DNA from: Leishmania mexicana MHOM/GT/2001/U1103
Lineage: Eukaryota; Euglenozoa; Kinetoplastea; Trypanosomatida; Trypanosomatidae
DNA length: 64,000 bases
Reading direction: 5' to 3'
Assembly (NCBI RefSeq): GCF_000234665.1
Contig: NC_018338.1
Location: 1,280,084-1,344,083 of the forward strand
Part shown: positions 10,905-20,707 of the stretch, in pieces
Position numbering within the stretch: position 1 is the first letter of the stretch
Layout: each line of letters opens with the position of its first letter
Position numbers and translations under genes: made by a program
Notes under the pieces: generated by a model
What the model was told of the DNA's origin: nothing
Database searches by the model: none
The model's input: only the letters and a program-made list of their open reading frames with translations

Positions 10905-11045
10905 CAGAACCTTGCGGTTCTTTTTATTTTCACTCGTGCCTCCGCATCTTCCTCTGTCGCCGTCATTGAGGGCTGCGCGAGTCTTCTCTCGCGCGCCACC
11001 TCCTTCCGTCCTTTGCTCCATCTCTTTCCGCCATCTACATCGCCT
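8314..11045. other. 2.7 kb intergenic region
   Basis: No supportable gene. It contains the THADA-like 5' leader with its T-rich tract (8321-8345, minus strand), many CT/GA-rich runs, a CA run at about 8800-8813 and a long (TG)n at 10847-10902. Open frames of up to about 197 codons (for example across 10575-11168 on the plus strand) are built from the dinucleotide repeat and low-complexity DNA, and resemble no family I know. Most of it is probably the 3' UTR of the helicase-like gene. Confidence 0.6.
10847..10902. repeat. (TG)28 dinucleotide repeat
   Basis: 56 bp of uninterrupted TG on the plus strand, reading CA in the sense of transcription. It sits about 145 bp beyond the stop codon of the helicase-like gene, so within its 3' UTR. 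Potential Z-DNA and polymorphic site. Confidence 0.97.
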
Positions 11046-14000
11046 CTACTCGTCATCGTCAATGATGGGGCCGTTCATGCGGAAATACAGCTCCCCCATC
11101 ACCTCAACCTCGTCGTCCTCGTCATCATCGATGCTGACCGCATTCATCGGGAACGTAAGAGCCGGTGATTGTGCTGTAGTGGGCGCATGGTTGGCGGTGA
11201 TGCTCGTGGCTGCCGCCATGGTTGCAGGCGTGTCCGTCTTGGAGACAAAGGAACTTGTCCAGAGGTCGCCGTCGTGGAACTTTCTGCTCACATCCACGTC
11301 GGATGCATCGACGCCGTCCACAACCCCTGCAACCTGCTTTGGCGCAAGGCAGTGCACCCCATGAGTAGTGAAGCTTGCCTGGTGCTCCGCCACCTCGATC
11401 TCGGTCACGAGGTTCTGCAGCTCCCGCTGCACCTCCGCACGCAGCTCCTCCAAATCGAAGTGGCGGTCCTCTTCCTTGAGCATAAAGTTGAACTTGTGCC
11501 GCGACAGCGGCTTCTTTGCTGTGCGGAGGACCTGCAGGTACCGTATCGCATGGTTCCACTTCTCGCGAAAGTCAAGAATCTGCGCAGCCTCACCGATGCT
11601 GACGCGGAAGCGCTTCATCTGGCGGTTGCACGTGATGCCAAAGTACACGACGCGGCCACCCTTGGAGGGCACCTCGACTGGGGCGGAGTACTCCACCTGC
11701 GGGTACAACAGCAGCAGCGCCGCAAACAGGTACGTGTTGTTCACCGCCGAAACGCGAGCGCAGGTGATGTTGCTAACGAGATTACGCAAGTCCACGGCGA
11801 CCAAGGCGGCGCCGGACTCCCACACCACGCTGCTCGGGCTGGCTGTGTTGGGCACAACCTTCTTCGACGTCCGCACAAAGACCAAGGCGCCAGCCCGATC
11901 CTTGACGTTGATGGAGCCGGCGTCGCGTACAAAGAAGAGCCGGCGAGCAAGGGCGACAGCCTCGAAGAATGTAAAGATGGACGCGTTTGACTGGATGCTC
12001 TGCATCACCGCCGACAGCGTTGCCTCGTCCTCGAGGTCGTCGACAAAAGCGTAGTCAGAGATCTGGACACGCAGGTAGGTGATGAGGCCGCGCACGTGCT
12101 CAAGACGGTCCTCCTTTAGCTGCAACTTCGCCACAAAGTCCGCTGTCGAGGCTCCGTTCGCCTTGAGTCGCCACCACTCCAGGAACACGAGCACGTCGGC
12201 CAGGAGATCGCTCTGATTCGCGATGTCACCAGCGTACTCTTGACGTGTCTCGATAACACACTTCTTCCACGAGGCGAACCCCTCTGCTGACTCGCCGGTC
12301 GGGAATCGGTATGGCAGAGCGCAGACGCCGGCCACGATGACGCCGACCTCGCCGTGGCCAAGTGTGCAGCAGTTCATGACGAAATGAGCCAAGTCCACCT
12401 CGAGGGGCAGTCGCGACGCTATCTCGCCTGTGAAGGTGAGGCTGAAATCGGACAGGTTCGCAATGAGGCACTTCTCCGAGAGGCTGTGCTGCACCTGCTC
12501 AATGCTCTCCGCCTCCACCGGGCACACCATCTCCTGGTTCGCACGCTGGATCGGCAGCTGCGCTCGTGAGCACTGCAGCAACGCGTCCTCCACCTCGTAT
12601 ACCGTCGGCTGGGGAGCCTCGGTAGTGGGCAGCACGGTATCGGCCGCCGGGGGATACAGGGCGATGTAGCAGCCAGGGTACTTGGTGCCAGGTAGCTGCC
12701 GGCGCTCCTCAACGTCCATCTTCGACGCCCACTCCGACGCGCTCGAAGCCATGAAGCCCTCCGACTTGTTCTGCACGGCGAGGCGTCGAGTCGTTGCCAT
12801 GTCCAGCACAAAAGTCGCATCTTCGTTGTTGTAGTTCGTGAAGGAGACAACCGAGTGCAGCACGCACACACGATGCTTCGACGGTGTGGCGCCGGCGTCC
12901 TCCTTGGAGGGGAAGCGCCCGGCGTACACCGTTGTGTCGAGCAGGCGCTCCTTATGTAGCGCGTCGATCATCTCGCGTGAGTCACCAGTGAGGATGTAAA
13001 TAGCCTGTGGGCACGCGGCGGAGCAGGACAAAATACGGCTCACCAGCGTCGCCGCCATTTGCACGGAGTGGTCAATGATCTTGCGGTGCGGACCAGGGTA
13101 CTTGCCAGACTCATCGATTGTGACATCCAATACATCCATCTCTGCCAGTGCGTTCGCCTCATCGTACGAGAACTCGACGAGAGACTGCACCGGCGCGGCG
13201 TTTGGCGTCGCCACCGTCTGCTTCGAGAAGAACTGCTGCATCCGCTCCGTCATGGCACCGCTGACGCTTACAATGACGTGCAGCGGCGGGGCGGCTGTGT
13301 CCAGAATGGCACTTTGCCGGTACACGCGTTCCCGCAGCCCCCACAAGAAGTAGGAGACCAGTGGACTCATGCGGGTCAGGTTGGGCAGCACGAGATGCGT
13401 GAAAGGCCCCATGCCGCGCTGCGACGTCAGGTACACAAGCGCTGTATCCACATCCGTCACCCACAATGATGTGCCCGCCTCGCCGACAAACGACTGCCCG
13501 CTCAGCTCGCCGACGGGGCCGTGAGAGGGACTCAGCGCCCGCAGCGCCGCCGCGATATCGGAGGCGTCCGAGTAATGCGGTACCACCACCAGCACGCGCT
13601 CTTTGCTCTTTCGGCTAAGCGCGAGAGCGAGACGCAGAGCCGCGTAGGGTCGCTGCAGCAGCACTACTTGGTGTGAGGCTACCTCCTTTAATCCCAGCAC
13701 TTCGTCGCTCTCGACGTCAGCGGCCGCGGTGTTGCTACCGTGGAAGTATGCGTCCTGGGAGGCGATCAGCTGTTTCAGCTTTGCAGACACCACTGCTGGG
13801 TCCGACTCGGGCTTGTGCGAATCCGTCCGCATCGTCTTATTGCCGCCGAACACAACGCCCTGGCCAACTTGCTGGATGGCGTCGAGGTCGAACTTGAAGA
13901 CGTTTGAGTCCCCGCCGGGCGGGGTCAGAAGCGAGAGGTTCGCGATCGTCTCCGCGGGACCGGCCGTGGCAGACGCCCCGGCGGACCCCGCCGCAGCGGT

Positions 14001-14300
14001 GGTGGAGGCGCCCCCTGTGCCGATGGCTGCCTTGGCCGCCTCCGTCCCCGAGGAGGCGGATGCGCTGGACTCGTTCGCGCGCGCCGCAGCCTTTGCCTTG
14101 GTGGGGCTGCGACGCTTCTTACTCATGAGAGCCTCGATGTTGAACTGCAGCGTCGTGTTGGGATCTGTGGGGAGGGCGGCGCCAGCGCTGCCAGACGGCA
14201 GCGAGCCAGGCGACACCATCGACGGCGAGTCCGACGCGGCGATCGCCGGCGAGGAGGATATTTTCCCCCCTTTGCGGCCTTGGCGAGGAGCAACTGGCAT
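11046..14300 (-). CDS. degenerate DEAH/RHA-type RNA helicase (predicted ATPase-dead)
   Basis: 1,084 residues from the ATG at 14300. The first about 150 residues are Ala/Ser/Gly-rich and disordered. The next region follows the outline of a DExH helicase without its catalytic motifs: no P-loop is seen before RVLVVVPHYSDASDIAAAL, the DEAH position in FTHLVLPNLTRMSPLVSYFL is NLTR, and SAT becomes SGA (VIVSVSGAMTERMQQFF). An HA2-like winged-helix region is recognisable at about residues 640-740 (PLEVDLAHFVMNCCTLGHGE ... DLLADVLVFLEWWR). A C-terminal OB-like segment (VFVRTSKKVVPNTASPSSVV) and an acidic tail follow. I infer a non-catalytic scaffold, possibly within an RNA-processing complex. Which complex cannot be told. 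A longer open frame starts at a non-ATG codon; the ATG at 14300 is 7 bases after a strong acceptor. Confidence 0.7.
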   Translation of the reverse strand: MPVAPRQGRKGGKISSSPAIAASDSPSMVSPGSLPSGSAGAALPTDPNTTLQFNIEALMSKKRRSPTKAKAAARANESSASASSGTEAAKAAIGTGGASTTAAAGSAGASATAGPAETIANLSLLTPPGGDSNVFKFDLDAIQQVGQGVVFGGNKTMRTDSHKPESDPAVVSAKLKQLIASQDAYFHGSNTAAADVESDEVLGLKEVASHQVVLLQRPYAALRLALALSRKSKERVLVVVPHYSDASDIAAALRALSPSHGPVGELSGQSFVGEAGTSLWVTDVDTALVYLTSQRGMGPFTHLVLPNLTRMSPLVSYFLWGLRERVYRQSAILDTAAPPLHVIVSVSGAMTERMQQFFSKQTVATPNAAPVQSLVEFSYDEANALAEMDVLDVTIDESGKYPGPHRKIIDHSVQMAATLVSRILSCSAACPQAIYILTGDSREMIDALHKERLLDTTVYAGRFPSKEDAGATPSKHRVCVLHSVVSFTNYNNEDATFVLDMATTRRLAVQNKSEGFMASSASEWASKMDVEERRQLPGTKYPGCYIALYPPAADTVLPTTEAPQPTVYEVEDALLQCSRAQLPIQRANQEMVCPVEAESIEQVQHSLSEKCLIANLSDFSLTFTGEIASRLPLEVDLAHFVMNCCTLGHGEVGVIVAGVCALPYRFPTGESAEGFASWKKCVIETRQEYAGDIANQSDLLADVLVFLEWWRLKANGASTADFVAKLQLKEDRLEHVRGLITYLRVQISDYAFVDDLEDEATLSAVMQSIQSNASIFTFFEAVALARRLFFVRDAGSINVKDRAGALVFVRTSKKVVPNTASPSSVVWESGAALVAVDLRNLVSNITCARVSAVNNTYLFAALLLLYPQVEYSAPVEVPSKGGRVVYFGITCNRQMKRFRVSIGEAAQILDFREKWNHAIRYLQVLRTAKKPLSRHKFNFMLKEEDRHFDLEELRAEVQRELQNLVTEIEVAEHQASFTTHGVHCLAPKQVAGVVDGVDASDVDVSRKFHDGDLWTSSFVSKTDTPATMAAATSITANHAPTTAQSPALTFPMNAVSIDDDEDDEVEVMGELYFRMNGPIIDDDE

Positions 14301-15263
14301 CACCGTGCTGTGAGGGACAGAAGAATTTGAGGAGGGAGAGAAGGGGAGGAGAGGGGAGGAGGCAAGCAAGAGCCAACGTCCTTTGCTTCGTACTTTTCGC
14401 TTTCCTTACTGTATGTTATTTTCTTCGCGCGTCGTGGGGTTGTGGCGCCGCCGTTGTAGAGGGGTCGGGGCACGTGGCGTCATGGAGAAGAGGGGAGGAA
14501 GAGAGTAGAGCGGAAAAGAGGGGCGAAGGCACAAAACAAACGCAAAGGTACGACCCGACAGCGCCGGCAGTCAAGAACAGGAAGCACAGCCGACGTTCAA
14601 GGAGAAAGAGAACGACGTCGACGGAGAGCGGCGTAGACGAGGAGCGCACGTACGTGCGCAGGCGCTTACACAAACACACACTCACACGCAAAGGGGCAAA
14701 GGCAGCAGAGGCCAAGAGGGCACCATCGCCCTCTCTAACTCCATCTTCACCCGCGCGCTTGCGTCAGCTATTTGGTCTCCGTGTGTTTGAGGCGGTGGGG
14801 GAGGGGAAAGAGGGGGAGGGGGGCAGTCGTTGGTGCATCGTGTCTTAGTGGCCCCTTGTGTGCGTGCACAGACACGCGTTGCGCACATTCTCGCTGGGCC
14901 ACTTGCCGCAGACCTGTGCTCTCTTTCCACACAAGCGTCGCCGTCCGCGTGCATTTCTTCTTATCCAGTCACGCAGCACAACAGCTTGGAAAGCGCGAAA
15001 CTACCCAGGACCGGCGAGCCAAAACAGCCGCGAAGATAGAGATCTGAAGACGCATGCATGCACTGTCAAAGCAGGCTGAGGGGCGAGAAGAGTCGTGGAC
15101 CACTCGCACAGGCGGGGGTGCGAGAGTGCCGCTTGCGGCCGCACCATTCGTGAGCAGCAATGAAGAAAAAGCCCATGACGACAATACGCGCGTAGAGCGG
15201 CGAAGAGCGAAGATGGCCAACAGCTTCGCGAAGGCTTCTACGATGTCGTTATCATCTGCCCTT
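14301..15263. other. intergenic region, helicase-like gene to cap methyltransferase
   Basis: No supportable gene. It holds the helicase-like acceptor, GA-rich DNA at 14495-14560 and 14795-14825, and the methyltransferase 3' UTR. Open frames at 14327-14848 and 15054-15965 on the plus strand are low-complexity or overlap the real gene antisense. Confidence 0.6.
14308..14362 (-). promoter_or_regulatory. predicted trans-splice acceptor with long polypyrimidine tract (helicase-like gene)
   Basis: The minus strand is about 50 bases of nearly pure pyrimidine ending in CCCTCACAG, 7 bases before the ATG at 14300. It is one of the clearest tract-plus-AG combinations in the window and supports both the start and the direction of transcription. 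Confidence 0.55.
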
Positions 15264-16907
15264 TCACGCCTGTGGCATCTTCGTAGTCACCCAAAAACTG
15301 CTGGTCTTGCTGTGCTCCTCCTCTCTCACGTTCCGGCTCCACACCGGCCGGTTGCGGTCGTAGTTCGACAGACGCACCATGAGTCGCGTCGTCTGCTCCC
15401 ACTCCGACGGCAGCACCGGTGCTGTTGTGCCAGCAGCGGCGCCGTCCGTCGCAGCGGCGCTCTCGTTCGAGCTTGCGCGCACCTTGGATGCAGCACTCTT
15501 CGCCTCCTGCTCCTCCGCTTCCTCGTCGTCGTAAGCGTCGTCTTTGTGGCCCTCAACCGCCTTGTTCTGACTCTTCTTGGCGTAGTTGATCATGAGTGCG
15601 TCGCGACGACGGATGGCATCTTCAAAGGTAATGCCAAGGTGCTCCGTGATGGAGTGCGCCACGCGCAGAACCTCCTTTCGCAGCTCCCCCGTTTTCGCAG
15701 TCTTCAGCTCTGGCCGTATAAAGCGCAAGTAGGTCAGGAGGCAGTGCACCTCGGCCGCAGCGTCGTAGTGATGATCGAGCTCGTCGTCGTGGACGACCAG
15801 GTGATTGAAGTGTACCTGCTCCCGAACCCTAGAGTTGAAGAAGAAGAATTGGTCCTCCACGTGGGCAACGTTGTAGTCCTTCTGGAAGGCGCCTTGTGGC
15901 ACCACGAGCCGACCCTCCGTGCTTGTTGGCCGCGTCCAGATGGGAAGCAGCATGTCACCACGTAGATAAGGGACAGTGCCGTCCTCGCGAATCAGGCGAG
16001 TTTCACGCACGACGCCCTGGCCGCCGAACTCAGTCGATTTGCTGGTGTAGGGCAGGCGGAACTTGAGCATGCTGTGTTCGCCGTGCAAGATGTTTGTCCA
16101 GCACTCCTGCGCGCGCATGTTCTCCGCCACGTGGTCCTCGAAGTTCGGCAGCGCCACACTGCCTGAGCGGATGTCCGAGATGAAGAGCAGAGGCTTATTG
16201 CGCTCCAGCGCAACCTGCGCCAACACCTCCAACCCTTTAGGAAGCGACAGCGGCGCTTCGTACATGGCAGGGATATCCTCGGTACCACGGGCCACGTCCA
16301 GCGTGCCAACGATGCCCTGAAGCTGCTCGTGGATCGCCTTCTTGTCAGCCTGCACACTGTCCACGGCCACGCTCTGGTACACAAAACCAAGTGCTGGGAA
16401 GACTTCAGTGAGGCGACGCGCGTTGATGCCGTACGCTGTCGCGTTGGTGAAGAACTCGTTGCGCAACCTGAAGTTCGCGCGCGGCTCCAGCACCGCGCGG
16501 TCAAACTGGCCGGGGTCGATCAGTTCCCACGTGTGCCGGCACGAGAACATCTCGTCCAGAAACGCCAGATGGGTCCCAGGAGCGGCGCCAGCATACACAA
16601 TGTGATACGAGATCTCTGGCCGGCAGTACATGGAGAGGAGTTGAATCTCGGAGAGAAGAAGTTTACGCTGTCCCCAGTGGATGGCGCTCTTAATGTCCTT
16701 ATTGCGGGATCGGTACTGCTCGGCGGGGAAGTCGTCATCGAGCAGCACGGGGAACGGGAGGGACGAGGGGTAGTGATAAACGGTGCGCGTCACCAGCTTG
16801 CTAAATTGGTCACCGGCGGTGTTGAAGGACGAGGACGACAGAGCAGAGTAGAAGTCGTTCAGCAGCTCCTGGCGCTCCCGCTTCCGCTTCAGATACCCGC
16901 TGCCCAT
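15264..16907 (-). CDS. mRNA cap 2'-O-ribose methyltransferase, poxvirus VP39-like (trypanosomatid MTr2/MTr3 type)
   Basis: 547 residues from the ATG at 16907; the open frame extends further only through a GTG codon. Residues about 65-335 form a VP39-type Rossmann methyltransferase. WGQRKLLLSEIQLL supplies the first catalytic Lys (K82). YAGAAPGTHLAFL (105-117) is the AdoMet loop, LLFISDIRSG gives D245, HSMLKFRLPY gives K282 and TSTEGRL a candidate Glu (E331), completing the K-D-K-E tetrad. Trypanosomatids use this family to methylate riboses of the first four nucleotides of the spliced-leader cap (cap 4). At about 62 kDa this is nearer MTr3 (MT57) than the smaller MTr2 (MT48), but I cannot settle which. 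The last about 100 residues are charged and low-complexity. Probably nuclear. Confidence 0.8.
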   Translation of the reverse strand: MGSGYLKRKRERQELLNDFYSALSSSSFNTAGDQFSKLVTRTVYHYPSSLPFPVLLDDDFPAEQYRSRNKDIKSAIHWGQRKLLLSEIQLLSMYCRPEISYHIVYAGAAPGTHLAFLDEMFSCRHTWELIDPGQFDRAVLEPRANFRLRNEFFTNATAYGINARRLTEVFPALGFVYQSVAVDSVQADKKAIHEQLQGIVGTLDVARGTEDIPAMYEAPLSLPKGLEVLAQVALERNKPLLFISDIRSGSVALPNFEDHVAENMRAQECWTNILHGEHSMLKFRLPYTSKSTEFGGQGVVRETRLIREDGTVPYLRGDMLLPIWTRPTSTEGRLVVPQGAFQKDYNVAHVEDQFFFFNSRVREQVHFNHLVVHDDELDHHYDAAAEVHCLLTYLRFIRPELKTAKTGELRKEVLRVAHSITEHLGITFEDAIRRRDALMINYAKKSQNKAVEGHKDDAYDDEEAEEQEAKSAASKVRASSNESAAATDGAAAGTTAPVLPSEWEQTTRLMVRLSNYDRNRPVWSRNVREEEHSKTSSFWVTTKMPQA

Positions 16908-17733
16908 TGTGTGTCGCTTGCTTCTCGTGTGTGACGAGTAGATGGACCCTCCGGGGCCGTCGTAATGGAAATACGCACACCTCACACCACCCGCAGCGAT
17001 TGTCGCTAGAGACTTGCTCAGCTGGGAAGTCTATTAGTAGTAAAAAAGGAAACAATTCAGAACTTCTACGCGTCCACCAGGAGCAACCGCAGCCTCGTTC
17101 GCAACTCCAGCGTCAAACCTCAGAGTGTCGATGTCCGAAGACCAACAAGGAGGGAGGGACGGTTGCCTCTTCCCTGTTCAAGGGGTGTACAGTAGTGGGG
17201 GGAGGGGGGAGGGGAATAGATGCGTGATAAGTCGCATGCGGCAGCCTAAGAACGAGATGCAGATACCGACAGCATAAAGAGCTTGAAAGAAAAGGTTCAT
17301 GCAGCGCGTACCTACCGAGAGAGTGGGGCTCGGCACAAGAGCGGCTCATGGGCCCGTGGCGGAAGCGGGAGCGGGAGAGTTGACCGAGCGAGAAGGGCTC
17401 TAAAGTGCGTCACCACGTCCACTCTCGGGGAAAAGGAGTGGCCTTCCATCCTTATGGCACGCATATGCGCGGTCTGCCGACAGTCCCTTTCCTCTGCCTA
17501 GTTCGTTCTTTATTTTTTTTCAGCGATTTTACTCGAGTCAAAGTTATCAGCCGAGGAGCCTGACGGACATGTTTTTTACGCTGCCAACGATGAAGGCAGA
17601 GAGAAAGAAAAGAGGCAAAGGAGGGAGAGGGGGGAGGGGAACGGGCAGCCGCTTGAAAGTGGTCCACTTTGCTCCCTGGCCGTAGCACCACACGGCGCTC
17701 CATCCTCTTGTGCGAGCTCTGTCATGCGGAACT
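16908..17733. other. intergenic region
   Basis: No supportable gene. A GA-rich run lies at 17192-17218 and T-rich DNA at 17505-17520. It should contain the 5' leader of the methyltransferase and the 3' UTR of the next gene. Confidence 0.55.
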
Positions 17734-18522
17734 TCACCACTCTAGCGTCGAGCTCCCCACAAAGTCCTGAAGCACCTTCACCATCTCGCGCACCACGAGC
17801 GCGTCTAAAGGGGGGAGCATGGTCGGCCGTGCCACCCGTCGTCCGACCGTCATGCAGCATACCACCAGCTCCTTCAGCTTCTCCTCGGCAAAGCCACCAT
17901 CCGTCCCATCCACCTCGCCGCCAGGCAACTCCTGCGCGACGTCATCCACTGTCTGACGCAGCTTTGTCAAGTAGCGGCATAACGTAGATGATGTGGGTGT
18001 AGCGGGGACAGCACCCGCATCATCATCGAAGCGAGATGCACCTGCGCCGTTGACGGCTGTGCTGGCTGCGTTCGGTGACTGAGGAAAGAGAGGCTGCAGC
18101 GAGCTCACCCATTGCGCACACGTCGGGATTGGTGTAGAGCAGTACAGACAGACGTATGCACGGGCAACCTGCGCGAGCGTCTGCGCCTCCTCAAGCCGGC
18201 TACCAGGCCACGTATCCCCGACTGCTCCTTGTGCCGGCGGAGAAAAGGGGGCGGTGCAAGCTGGCGAGGGTGCCCCAACCTCGGAGTTGGAGAGTTCGAC
18301 ACGCTGCAGAGCTTGACAGATCCCTTGGACAGTAACCAGCACAGTACCGAGGGTTTCGCCACGAGTGCGGCCCTCTTTGGCGATGTCACTGAAGAATGTA
18401 TGCTGATCAGCCAACTCTGACCAACACGCCTTCATCGCGCGACCCTTCATGACATCGAGGCGAGCATCCCGCACGAGTTCAGGAAAGGTTGGCGTATCGT
18501 CCACATCGAAGTCCAGTGCCAT
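17734..18522 (-). CDS. conserved-looking protein of unknown function, 262 aa
   Basis: I do not recognise a family. It starts MALDFDVDDTPTFPELVRDA at an ATG just downstream of a C/T-rich leader (18535-18560). It is mainly helical: an N-terminal block (about 1-75) with LADQHTFFSDIAKEGRTRGE, a middle helix QTLAQVARAYVCLYCSTPI (about 115-135), a Ser/Ala/Pro-rich spacer, and a C-terminal helical block including EEKLKELVVCCMTVGRR and ALVVREMVKVLQDFVG. No signal peptide or membrane span. Codon use (G/C third positions) matches neighbouring real genes, which is the main reason to accept it. Confidence 0.7.
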   Translation of the reverse strand: MALDFDVDDTPTFPELVRDARLDVMKGRAMKACWSELADQHTFFSDIAKEGRTRGETLGTVLVTVQGICQALQRVELSNSEVGAPSPACTAPFSPPAQGAVGDTWPGSRLEEAQTLAQVARAYVCLYCSTPIPTCAQWVSSLQPLFPQSPNAASTAVNGAGASRFDDDAGAVPATPTSSTLCRYLTKLRQTVDDVAQELPGGEVDGTDGGFAEEKLKELVVCCMTVGRRVARPTMLPPLDALVVREMVKVLQDFVGSSTLEW

Positions 18523-19441
18523 GATTATAAGGAAACCAAAGGAGGAGAGAGGGCGGGGTAGACTGTAGAAGGTGCATAGAAGGTGCGTAGAAGATGTGGA
18601 GTCCGTCTTGGTTCGGGCTTCCTCCGTCTAGACACGAGTGAGCAGGTGAAGATTAAGAGGAAGACGGGCAAAAAACGCGCGTCGCGCCAACGGCACAAGG
18701 AGAGCAAAGAGAGAAAGAGCAATGGAGGGCGACAGAGATAGGCTGCACACGAGTGAGGGGCGCAGCACGCAGTCCCGAAAGGAGAGCTGTCATGCGCATA
18801 CATAAGAAGGAGAGGGAGCGATAACAGTCGCCGACTGTGCTGGCGACACCGACGTGCCTTCCCACTCAGAAAAGATAAAACAGCCCAGCACCACCCGCTA
18901 GCGCGCTGCATCAAAGATCGAAAGTGCTCACCTTCAGGGGTGCAGTAAGGCACTGGCGTGAAGCGCGCGCGCCCTCCCCTTTTCTCTTTTTCAGCCTGTC
19001 CTCCCCCCTCCCCCGGGACTGTGCCACGACGGAAACACAGCGCAAGTGCGTGCATACATGCGCCGTGAAAGCCGTCTCTCCCATTCTCGATGGGGTGGCC
19101 TCCTTGCGACTCTGCAAATGTGGCATCTCTTCTCCCCCGACGGCTCGACCGCACGAGGGGGCCACAAGACCACACGAAAGGCGAGAGAGAAAGTGGAGGA
19201 CAGGGGCGGCGATTCCTGAAGAACTGTTGGAAAGATCTCAAAGCGGGCGAAGAAAAAAAAATGACCGTCGGTCCGAAAAAAACAAGAACAACGCCAGAGA
19301 ATCGAAATGAGCGCACCAACAACGTTGCCCGCTCTCTCTATCTCGTCATCCTCATCATCTGGGTCACGCGAGCTCACCATCATTCACCCCCCGCAAACAC
19401 AGAAGATAGAAGAGCGGCGCATACAACTGAAGAAGGATTCC
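18523..19441. other. intergenic region
   Basis: A 265-codon frame on the minus strand (18525-19322) ends next to the downstream gene's ATG, but it is rich in Leu, Ser, Arg and Phe from C/T-rich DNA and matches nothing I know. I treat it as UTR. Pyrimidine tracts on the minus strand lie at about 18540-18560 and 18700-18720. Confidence 0.55.
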
Positions 19442-20707
19442 TTAGTCACCCTTCAGCAGCATCGCCACGGCATGCAGGGCCCGATCACCGTACCAGCGGT
19501 GAATGCACAGAAAAGAAGCACCGCTGACGGCAGAGACGGCGCCGATCGTGAAGTACATCCACGCCATGAAAGTGTTGCGGCCGCCAAGCCACGACAGCGT
19601 CGCTATTGAGAAGCTCTTTGTGCCGCCGTAACTGGCCGCGTTGAAATGCTCTTGGATGCGCATCAGATAGGTGCCCGGCACCAGGTCCTCGTCAATGACG
19701 CGATACAGCTTCCGGAATTTGGGCAGCGAGGCCACGCGTGCCCAGACCATCAAGTCCTCGTCCGTCGTGACTGGGATGCGGTGACCAGGCTCATCGGCGT
19801 ACCAGCCTTCGTTGAAATACGTATTGTCGGACGGCATGTTGGATGGAGGGTTGGGGTTCACATCACCGTCCGCAGCCTCGTACGCCCATTTTGGAGCGCT
19901 CCATACGGGTCGAGGCGACGAAGGAGGTGGAAAGTACGGTTTTTTGTACTTGAACTCTACGTCCGACGTCCAGGCAATGCCTTTTTTGTGGCAGCGGCCG
20001 GCACCGTCGAGCGGCTCGTTTGTGAAGCGCGAAAAGGCGCTGCCGTTGCAGATGAGCCGCAGCGACGGCGCCGTCACCGCGGCGGCCTCGTGCTGGGTGA
20101 TGCGGTACAGGGTGAATGTGTCGTTGAACATGGACCACGGAATCAGTCCAGCCGGTACATACACAAAGTCACTGTAGTGGAGGAAAGTGCCCAAGAAGTT
20201 AATGCCTTGATCACCGGCGTGGCGCAACTCGCCTGGGTACGTGAGAGGCGACGTGGCAGAGGCAATGGCCTCCGCGGAGACGCGCTTCCCGGCCAGTTGC
20301 GCGTCGCTCACAGACTTTGAGAACCGACGGTGGTTCTGGTAGAAGTTGTCAAGGCCGTAGTAGACGTACACCGGTGCTCTGAGGTGCTTGTCTACGCGAA
20401 ACGGAACATCCGTGACGCATCCCGTCTGCCACACGTTCCCCGGCGACGCCTCATACCGAAAGGCACCGGTGCTGTTGTACCCAAATGAGCACTGCTGCTG
20501 ATGGTCGTAGCGCACCGTAATATCCACCGCGGACTCGTTCGCGTGAAAGAGTGACAGGCTCAGTGGCAAGCACACAACTGCTACCGCAATGAGGCAGAGG
20601 GCCGAGTGCTGCGGTGTCAAGATGGGTTGCCACGCCGGCAGGCGCTGTTGCTTGAAGAGCGTCCAGATGGACGGGCGCTGGACCACGGCAGCAGGGGTGG
20701 CAGGCAT
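19442..20707 (-). CDS. CDC50/LEM3-family P4-ATPase (flippase) subunit, Ros3-like
   Basis: 421 residues from the ATG at 20707 (the longer open frame begins at a TTG). The architecture is that of the CDC50 family: short cytosolic N-terminus, first membrane span at about 32-54 (LCLIAVAVVCLPLSLSLF), a large lumenal loop and a second span near 375-400 (TFMAWMYFTIGAVSAVSGAS). Family hallmarks include APVYVYYGLDNFYQNHRRF, where yeast and human proteins have (P)VY(V/F)YY-x-L-x-NFYQNHRRY, plus paired cysteines in the loop and the late segment TYLMRIQEHFNAASYGGTKS. CDC50 proteins chaperone and activate P4-ATPases that flip phospholipids. In Leishmania the paralogue Ros3 partners the miltefosine transporter. 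Leishmania has several CDC50 members, so this need not be Ros3 itself. Confidence 0.9.
   Translation of the reverse strand: MPATPAAVVQRPSIWTLFKQQRLPAWQPILTPQHSALCLIAVAVVCLPLSLSLFHANESAVDITVRYDHQQQCSFGYNSTGAFRYEASPGNVWQTGCVTDVPFRVDKHLRAPVYVYYGLDNFYQNHRRFSKSVSDAQLAGKRVSAEAIASATSPLTYPGELRHAGDQGINFLGTFLHYSDFVYVPAGLIPWSMFNDTFTLYRITQHEAAAVTAPSLRLICNGSAFSRFTNEPLDGAGRCHKKGIAWTSDVEFKYKKPYFPPPSSPRPVWSAPKWAYEAADGDVNPNPPSNMPSDNTYFNEGWYADEPGHRIPVTTDEDLMVWARVASLPKFRKLYRVIDEDLVPGTYLMRIQEHFNAASYGGTKSFSIATLSWLGGRNTFMAWMYFTIGAVSAVSGASFLCIHRWYGDRALHAVAMLLKGD

Noticed and set aside
10575..11168. 197-codon plus-strand frame through the (TG)n repeat
   Set aside because: Its middle is a repetitive Val-Cys stretch encoded by the dinucleotide repeat and it overlaps the end of the helicase-like gene.
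18525..19322. 265-codon minus-strand frame just upstream of the 262-residue protein
   Set aside because: Low-complexity Leu/Ser/Arg/Phe composition derived from C/T-rich leader, no family match; more likely UTR.
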